Positions 4,034 through 9,327 of a stretch of 9,327 nt of DNA are shown here, in pieces; position 1 is the stretch's first letter, and every line of letters starts with the position of its first letter. The stretch is from CAZFQG01 sp964520785. Lineage in GTDB: Bacteria > Planctomycetota > Planctomycetia > Pirellulales > Thermoguttaceae. The translations under genes were made by a program, and so were the position numbers. The notes below the pieces were generated by a model. The model did no database searches, was not told the origin of the DNA, and saw only the letters and a list, made by a program, of their open reading frames with translations. The stretch covers positions 1 through 9,327 of the forward strand of contig CAZFQG010000224.1 in NCBI GenBank assembly GCA_964520785.1, read 5' to 3'.

Positions 4034-6430
4034 TCAGCGATTCTGTTCCTCCAACCACTTTCGAATGTTCCGCGCCTCTTCGGCCGCCCAGGCGTCGCGT
4101 TTCCGTTGATAGAGGTCGTAGAGGGCCGCGTCCTCCGGCTTCATCCCCTCGGTGTACGTGCCGGCGTAGGGGACGACCAGGTCGATCCAGCAGGCGATCC
4201 TCCGTAGCTCGGCGTCCGAGAGTTGCACCCCCTCGTGGCCTTCGGTGAGCAGGCGCATGAGCGGACTATTGGCCGCGCCGGCAAGATAGGGGGGGAGCAT
4301 CGGCGGTGCAGTCTGAGGATTGAGCCGGTCGGACACGCGCGGATCGGCCAGGGCCAGGTAGGCGTCGCTCCAGAACTTCTTCGTCGTTTCGTCGAATTCG
4401 GCCGTGCTTTCAAGACTCAGTGAAGTCTCTTCCTTCGCTTTGGCATCGCGATTGTGGCAGCGGACGCAGTGTTCGTCGAGGATCGGCTGAACCTGCCTGC
4501 CGAAGCTGAAACCCGATTCGGGGTCCATTCCCTCAGGCTCCAGCGGCCTGGGCCCGCCGCGCATCGCCTCCGTCGCCGTCAAGCGGCTCGGAGGGCTGGC
4601 ATTCTTATGTTCGTGACAGCCGACGCAGGCAAACGTCTCGCCCGGCTGAAGCGTGGACCAGCTCCGCATCGTCTGCACGACGTGGCCGTTCGCGTCGAGG
4701 GCCTGGAAATAGACCGGCGTCCGCGCCGGTACGGTGAACGCGGCCGAACCGTCCTCGTGTATCGGCGTCGTACCGAGCACCCGCTTCACGTCCCATGCCC
4801 CCTCGATCGAAATCGGCGTGCTGATGAGCGCCCCGCCCGCGGGGCCCTGGTTCCTTCCATGCCCAATGCCGGCGGCACGGAACTCCAGCGCCACGACCCG
4901 GAGCTGCTTGATGGTTCCCCGAGGGATACCGGCCAATCCGGGGCCCCGGTAGATGTCGTGCAGGGAATACGTCCCGGTATCGCGGCGGTAATCGACGACG
5001 CTGGCGCGAACCGGCGGACGCGTGCGCGGGGCGAGCGGAATCGCCTGGTTGCACGAGATAGCCGGGTCGGCGACGAGGAGCTCGCGGCGACCGTCGACAT
5101 CCATCCAATAGACGCCGAACGGGTCCTTCGCTCCTTGACTGGCGGCATCGCCGCCGTCCGGCGAATAGCTGACGAGAAACTCGGTCTCACTCAGGGGAAA
5201 GGGGTATTGGAACTGCTCCCCCTGATACCCATAACGGTCGATTTGAACGGCCGCCGTAGCGCGAACGGGCGCAATCAACCGGACCCCTTCGTTCTCCTGG
5301 CGGCCTTCGGCCGGATCGATGATCGCCAGCTTGCCCCGCTGGTAGGTGTGATGACCGGACAGGATGCAAATCACCTTTTGAGTGCCTGGAATTCCCCGCG
5401 CGTGCAGGATCGTCGTGGGGAACCACGAATTATTGCCGTAGAACTCCTGCTGGGCGGTTCCGTCGGGGTTCATCTGAAAAAGGGGCTGGGGGAAAATCTG
5501 CCCGCGGTCGTTGTAGTCCCACCGCGTATAGACCACCCGGCCGTCCGGCAGGACCTGCGGATAGTTCGTGTGGACCTGGTCGAACGTGAGCCGGCGGAGG
5601 AACCGGCCGTCGCCGTCGCAAGTATACAGGTTGCTGACGTCGGACCACCAGCAATCGACGATTTGCTGGCACCGCGTGGAATTGAAGACGATATGGCCGT
5701 TGGGAAGATAGGCCCCTTCATAGTCCGCCACCTCCTCTCCTGATGTCAGCCGGCGGACCTTTTCGGTAGCGACGTCCATCTCGTACAGATGGTAATCGTC
5801 CCGGATCATATCCGTCCGCCTGGCGAAAAGTATCTTCATTCCGTCATACGACACGTCCGGATCGCGGATCAGTCCGTCCGGTTCCTCCAACAGGACGCGG
5901 ACCGAGCCGAAGATGCCGTCCATTTCCAGAAGGCACAACGCCCCGCCGTGCGGAAAAGGATTGCTGTCGTTGTACGGCGAATCGGAGACGTCTTCGGTGT
6001 AGGCGTAATGTTGCCCCCCCAAATCATGGTGTTTCGTGAAGACGATTCTACGCAGCCGGTCCAAATGCGGCCCGAGCCGCTTCTGCCGACGATGCCGGCA
6101 AGCGGCAAAGTACAGTTCGCGCCATTCCTCATCGCCCGCCGGAATGCCGGTTCGGACAATTGCGTCGCGGCGCCGGCGGAGTTCGGCCGCGTCCGACGCC
6201 TCGCCATTCAAGACCGACTCCGCGAGTGACCGGAAGTCACTCCCCCCCGTCTTCCGAGAGTCCCAAGCGATCCAGTCGGCGGCGGCCGCCTCGCAGGGCG
6301 AATGCGGCTCTTTCGGCGCCTGTACCGGTAGCTTCGGTGCCTCGGTTTGCGCCGTCTGAGCGTGTACGGCTTCAGAAACCGGCAAGGCAACGAAGAGCCA
6401 CAGACATACCGATAAACAGGGGCGCGACAT
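4034..6430 (-). CDS. Secreted diheme c-type beta-propeller protein, hydrazine synthase alpha-like
   Basis: A 798-residue exported protein. Residues 1 to about 25 form a signal peptide (MSRP, then a hydrophobic core, then VHAQ). ATG 6430 was chosen because GGAG lies 7 bases upstream and the signal starts there; ATG 6478 adds 16 residues and has a poor site. About 120-460 resembles a beta-propeller with PD40/TolB-like blades, such as DPDVSYDGMKILFARR (191-206) and YPQVLPDGRVVYTRW (290-304). Two c-type heme sites follow, CVGCH (602-606) and CVRCH (655-659); the second sits in the QPILDEHCVRCH pattern usual in planctomycete cytochromes. The C-terminus ends with a conserved-looking LSDAELRRIACWIDLVVPY block. 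Domain order matches the alpha subunit of anammox hydrazine synthase, but such relatives are common in planctomycetes without anammox, and no beta or gamma subunit gene is nearby. Likely a periplasmic redox or electron-transfer protein; the substrate is unknown. Confidence 0.85.
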   Translation of the reverse strand: MSRPCLSVCLWLFVALPVSEAVHAQTAQTEAPKLPVQAPKEPHSPCEAAAADWIAWDSRKTGGSDFRSLAESVLNGEASDAAELRRRRDAIVRTGIPAGDEEWRELYFAACRHRRQKRLGPHLDRLRRIVFTKHHDLGGQHYAYTEDVSDSPYNDSNPFPHGGALCLLEMDGIFGSVRVLLEEPDGLIRDPDVSYDGMKILFARRTDMIRDDYHLYEMDVATEKVRRLTSGEEVADYEGAYLPNGHIVFNSTRCQQIVDCWWSDVSNLYTCDGDGRFLRRLTFDQVHTNYPQVLPDGRVVYTRWDYNDRGQIFPQPLFQMNPDGTAQQEFYGNNSWFPTTILHARGIPGTQKVICILSGHHTYQRGKLAIIDPAEGRQENEGVRLIAPVRATAAVQIDRYGYQGEQFQYPFPLSETEFLVSYSPDGGDAASQGAKDPFGVYWMDVDGRRELLVADPAISCNQAIPLAPRTRPPVRASVVDYRRDTGTYSLHDIYRGPGLAGIPRGTIKQLRVVALEFRAAGIGHGRNQGPAGGALISTPISIEGAWDVKRVLGTTPIHEDGSAAFTVPARTPVYFQALDANGHVVQTMRSWSTLQPGETFACVGCHEHKNASPPSRLTATEAMRGGPRPLEPEGMDPESGFSFGRQVQPILDEHCVRCHNRDAKAKEETSLSLESTAEFDETTKKFWSDAYLALADPRVSDRLNPQTAPPMLPPYLAGAANSPLMRLLTEGHEGVQLSDAELRRIACWIDLVVPYAGTYTEGMKPEDAALYDLYQRKRDAWAAEEARNIRKWLEEQNR
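4454..4468 (-). other. Second CxxCH heme c attachment site of the diheme protein
   Basis: Codons for Cys-Val-Arg-Cys-His (residues 655-659). The two Cys would bind heme c covalently and the His would be the proximal iron ligand. The surrounding QPILDEH...NRD pattern is typical of small planctomycete cytochrome c domains. Confidence 0.85.
4613..4627 (-). other. First CxxCH heme c attachment site of the diheme protein
   Basis: Codons for Cys-Val-Gly-Cys-His (residues 602-606), following LQPGETFA. It is 53 residues before the second site. A nearby His (HEHK) could matter for iron ligation, but this cannot be judged from sequence alone. Confidence 0.85.
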
Positions 6431-6485
6431 TGGACGGCTCCATTTCGATGCGGAATTCACTGCGACGCTGAAGGCCATTTTTCTT

Positions 6486-6511
6486 TCTATCGTGACTTTC
6501 TATTGTGACTT
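6486..6511 (-). repeat. 13-bp tandem direct repeat upstream of the diheme gene
   Basis: On the plus strand TCTATCGTGACTT (6486-6498) is directly followed by TCTATTGTGACTT (6499-6511): two adjacent copies with one mismatch, plus a partial CTT at 6483-6485. It lies in the 95-base gap between the end of the helicase gene and the diheme-protein start, 56 bases before ATG 6430. It could be a pair of regulator binding sites or a replication-slippage duplication. It is the only clean tandem repeat I saw in the window. Confidence 0.7.
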
Positions 6512-6525
6512 CCGGTCGACGCGAT

Positions 6526-9327
6526 TCACACCCCCTCCGCCTTTTCCCACTGTTTTTCGATCCGCTTGGCTGAGATCGGAAACGCCGTGCCGAGCTTCTG
6601 GGCGAAGAGGGACACGCGGTATTCTTCGAGCATCCACCGCAAATGGTCGAGGGCCGGATCACGGCGCCGCAGCCCGGCCAGCCGCGCGGCGTGTTCGTCG
6701 TAGAGGGTCTCTTGGCGGTGGATATCCTCGGTGGCTTCTTCATCCTTCGGGCCGCTCCCGGCACGCAGCCGCTCCACGCGGTAGTGGATCGCCTGGAAAT
6801 ATCGGGGGTAGTGTTGTAGCCACGTCCAAGGAGTGTCGATGAGGAAACCGGGGGCGGTCAGTCGGCGGAGCTGACGTTTGATGTCGGCGGCGGCGTACTG
6901 CCAGCGATGGGAGTTCTTCACCTCGCCCAGGGCCAGCCTCGCCTCGTGATGGGCGCGGAAGAGCTTTGGCAACAGGACGGCGGCGTCGTGGACGGCCGCA
7001 CCGAGGTTGCTTCCGGCCTTCGCGGCACACGAATCGAACTCCTGCTCCGTCCGCGGAAGGGGCCAATCTTCCCCCAGTGAACGCGATGCCAGCAGCATCG
7101 TCAACTCGGCGGTAAGGTCGAAGTCGTGCAGTGGCGACGCCAAGAGACGCAAGTCGTTCAGCTCAGGAAACCACTGGACCTGGCCTCGCAGTTCTCGTTT
7201 CATGGCCAGGGCGACCAGCCGGACGACGCCGTGCCGGGTTTGGACCTCGGCGTAATCCGCCGACTCCGCCAGCGTGAGCGAAACGGCCTCGCCGGTATCG
7301 ACAAGAGTGGGGTAGCCGACGAAGGCGATGTTGCCCCGGCGGATCTCGACCGATTCCCTCAAACGTCCGAAGTCCCACGCGGTGATTCCCCGGCGGTTCC
7401 ACTTCGGATCGTCGACCTTGGTGATTTCTTCCGCGACCGTCTGCCCCAACTCCTTGCGGAGGGCATCCACGTCCTTGCCGACGGCCAGCGGTTTCCCTTC
7501 ACCGTCGACGACGGCGATGCTCATCGTCAGTTCCGGTGGCAGGCGGCCGGTGTCGAAATCGGAGGTCGAAATACGCGCCTTCGCCATGGCGCCGAGCGTC
7601 TCGGCAAGCATCGGCAGAAAGGGGCCTTCGCGGAACCGCATCTGGCTGGCCGCCCTCTGGGCCGTCTCCCGGGCCGGGATGAGCGTCCTGCGGAGGTGCT
7701 TAGGGAGCGACTTGATGAGCGCGGCGATCTTCGACTCCAGCAGACCCGGTACCAGCCAGTCGGTCTGGCCGGAGTCGATCGCGCCGACCCGGTCGGCCGG
7801 CACTTCGAGCGTCAGTCCGTCATGCGGCTCGCCGGGCGCGTACTCGTACTTCAAAGCGAACGAGGCACTCGGCGTCTCCCACGTATCGGGAAAGGCCGTT
7901 TCGTCCGCGCCGGTGTCCCGCAAGAGGTCTTCCTTCGAGAGAAAGAGAATCCGAGGATTCTCGCGTTCAACCTGCTTTCGCCACTTGGTGAGCGTCGCCA
8001 CGTCAACCACCTCCGCCGGCAACCGCTGGTGGAATACCCGCTCCAGATCCCACTCCGGCTTCAAGAGGTCGCTCCGGCGGGCCTTTTTCTGCAGGCGGGC
8101 CATTTCCTCGCGGAGTTCGCGGTTGTGCCGCACGAAGGGGGCTTCCTCGCGAATCCCGTCCCCCACCAGACCGTCTCGAACGAGCAACTCCCGCGCCATG
8201 ACCGGATCGACCGGACCGAGCCGCATGGGCCGGTCGACAACGATCGGCAGACCGAAGAGCGTTACTTTTTCCTTCGCCATCGCCGAGCCATGTTTGCGGC
8301 TCCAATAAGGGTCGCTATAAGTCCGTTTGACGAGGTGTTCCGCGAGCGGTTCGAGCCATTCCGGATCGATCCGGGCGCATGTGCGGAGGTAGCGTTTCTC
8401 CGTCTCAACGATCTCCGCGGCGGCAAGCCACGTCGGTTTCTTCGAAAACGCCACCGACCCCGGCCAGACATGAGCCTTCGTGTTGCCGGCGACCGTATAG
8501 ACATATTTCTCGGACTTGAAGGCGACGCTCGAAAGGACCCCGGTGAGGATCGCGCGGTGGATCGCGTCGTAATCGCCGCGACGACCTCCCGGCCGCATTC
8601 CGGCATCGCGGACGAGCAAATCGAGCTGCCGGTGGATGTCGCACCATTCGCGGATTCGCAGGAAGGAAAGGAAGTTCTGCACGCAGGCCTTCTGAAGCCG
8701 GCTCCGCGAGAGTTTCGCCTTCAGGTCGTGGTAGAAGTCCCAAATGTTGAGGTAAGTCAAAAAGTCGGACTCCTCATGCACGAACCGCTTCTGGGCCTCG
8801 TCGGCCGCGTCCCTCTTCTCCGGAGGACGCAGACGCGGGTCGCGGACTTCCAGCGCCGCGGCGATTATCAGGACGTCCCCCAGGCATCGCTCCTCGTCCG
8901 CCGCCACGATCATCCGGCCGATCCGAGGGTCGACCGGGAGGCGGCTGAGCGTTCGCCCCAATTCGGTCAACCGGCCCTCGTCGTCGAGGGCGCCCAGTTC
9001 GACGAGCGTCTTGTAACCGTCCCGGACGGTTCCGTGCTTGGGCGGATCGAGAAACGGAAACCGCTCGATGTCGCCCAGTTTGAGGGCCTCCGCCTGGAGG
9101 ATGACCGACGCGAGATTGCTCCGCTGGATTTCCGGCTGGGTGTAGCGGTCGCGGCGGAGATAGTCGTCCTCGCCGTAAAGCCGCACGCAAACGCCGGGTC
9201 CGATCCGGCCGCACCGCCCGGCGCGCTGGTCGGCCGAGGCACGCGAAACCGCCTCGATCGGCAGCCGCTGCGTCCTCGTCCGCGACGAATACCGGCTGAT
9301 CCGCGCGGTTCCGGTGTCGATGACGTA
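6526..9327 (-). CDS. hrpA: ATP-dependent DEAH-box RNA helicase HrpA, C-terminal 933 residues
   Basis: The gene runs off the right edge; the start, Walker A and DEAH box lie outside. The visible part begins inside the second RecA domain. YVIDTGTARISRY is motif V and QRAGRCGR (34-41) is motif VI, the arginine-finger motif. Then follow the VRLYGEDDYL and SNLASVILQ segments, a winged-helix/ratchet (HA2) region at about 95-190 with LGALDDEGRLTELGRTLSRLPVDPR, an OB-like part at about 260-340, and the long C-terminal DUF3418 region that marks bacterial HrpA; WPGSVAFSKKPTW and EPLAEHLVKRTYSDPYW resemble E. coli HrpA. That protein is about 1300 residues, so some 370-400 are missing here, and the C-terminus is complete. 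HrpA is a 3'-5' RNA helicase linked in E. coli to mRNA processing and rescue of stalled ribosomes. The diheme gene follows after 95 bases on the same strand; no functional link is evident. Confidence 0.95.
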   Translation of the reverse strand, partial: YVIDTGTARISRYSSRTRTQRLPIEAVSRASADQRAGRCGRIGPGVCVRLYGEDDYLRRDRYTQPEIQRSNLASVILQAEALKLGDIERFPFLDPPKHGTVRDGYKTLVELGALDDEGRLTELGRTLSRLPVDPRIGRMIVAADEERCLGDVLIIAAALEVRDPRLRPPEKRDAADEAQKRFVHEESDFLTYLNIWDFYHDLKAKLSRSRLQKACVQNFLSFLRIREWCDIHRQLDLLVRDAGMRPGGRRGDYDAIHRAILTGVLSSVAFKSEKYVYTVAGNTKAHVWPGSVAFSKKPTWLAAAEIVETEKRYLRTCARIDPEWLEPLAEHLVKRTYSDPYWSRKHGSAMAKEKVTLFGLPIVVDRPMRLGPVDPVMARELLVRDGLVGDGIREEAPFVRHNRELREEMARLQKKARRSDLLKPEWDLERVFHQRLPAEVVDVATLTKWRKQVERENPRILFLSKEDLLRDTGADETAFPDTWETPSASFALKYEYAPGEPHDGLTLEVPADRVGAIDSGQTDWLVPGLLESKIAALIKSLPKHLRRTLIPARETAQRAASQMRFREGPFLPMLAETLGAMAKARISTSDFDTGRLPPELTMSIAVVDGEGKPLAVGKDVDALRKELGQTVAEEITKVDDPKWNRRGITAWDFGRLRESVEIRRGNIAFVGYPTLVDTGEAVSLTLAESADYAEVQTRHGVVRLVALAMKRELRGQVQWFPELNDLRLLASPLHDFDLTAELTMLLASRSLGEDWPLPRTEQEFDSCAAKAGSNLGAAVHDAAVLLPKLFRAHHEARLALGEVKNSHRWQYAAADIKRQLRRLTAPGFLIDTPWTWLQHYPRYFQAIHYRVERLRAGSGPKDEEATEDIHRQETLYDEHAARLAGLRRRDPALDHLRWMLEEYRVSLFAQKLGTAFPISAKRIEKQWEKAEGV

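Noticed and set aside
4454..5743. Plus-strand open frame of 429 codons opposite the diheme gene
   Set aside because: The other strand carries a signal peptide, propeller blades and two heme sites. The plus frame is Arg-, Asp- and Val-rich in the way expected of antisense to GC-rich codons.
4034..6430. Calling the diheme gene a true hydrazine synthase subunit of an anammox organism
   Set aside because: No partner subunits or anammox genes are present, and relatives of this fold occur widely in planctomycetes that do not perform anammox.
7328..8308. Plus-strand open frame of 326 codons opposite the helicase gene
   Set aside because: Its product is Ser- and Arg-rich with no domain, and it lies wholly across conserved HrpA sequence.
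1..9327. CRISPR arrays, insertion sequences, tRNA and rRNA genes
   Set aside because: I saw no regularly spaced repeats, transposase motifs, terminal inverted repeats or RNA gene signatures on either strand.

Overview
The window is about 60% GC protein-coding DNA that most likely comes from the chromosome of a planctomycete (Planctomycetota). The main reason is a secreted protein with a beta-propeller and two CxxCH heme sites, related to the hydrazine-synthase alpha fold, a family strongly expanded in planctomycetes. An otherwise unrecognised lipoprotein of planctomycete character, weak Shine-Dalgarno signals at several genes, and a Gram-negative-type envelope (LptF/G permease, PAP2 phosphatase) fit this. 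The assignment is inference from protein content; no rRNA, tRNA or other marker is present.

Layout: (1) Positions 1-125, minus: N-terminus of a GntR-type regulator, cut by the window edge. (2) Positions 126-435: divergent intergenic region with a possible short leader ORF (338-442) that has a strong ribosome binding site and a hairpin and whose stop overlaps the next start. (3) Positions 436-1590, plus: LptF/LptG-family LPS-export permease. (4) Positions 1881-2645, plus: PAP2 membrane phosphatase. (5) Positions 2718-3575 (possibly to 3737), minus: predicted lipoprotein of unknown function, convergent with the PAP2 gene. (6) Positions 3576-4033: the longest and most AT-rich gap, with promoter-like signals. 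(7) Positions 4034-6430, minus: secreted diheme beta-propeller protein. (8) Positions 6431-6525: a short gap holding a perfectly adjacent 13-bp tandem repeat. (9) Positions 6526-9327, minus: C-terminal 933 residues of an HrpA-type DEAH RNA helicase, cut by the right edge.

The two plus-strand genes form an envelope pair: a permease that takes LPS out of the inner membrane and a phosphatase that may dephosphorylate lipid A, undecaprenyl pyrophosphate or phosphatidylglycerol phosphate. The minus-strand block is mixed: an RNA helicase, a periplasmic electron-transfer or redox candidate and a lipoprotein. The sequence does not show that these three act together. No mobile element, CRISPR array, tRNA or rRNA was seen. 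The items most worth following are the diheme propeller protein, the leader ORF in front of the LPS permease, the tandem repeat in front of the diheme gene and the probable one-base frame problem at the start of the lipoprotein.
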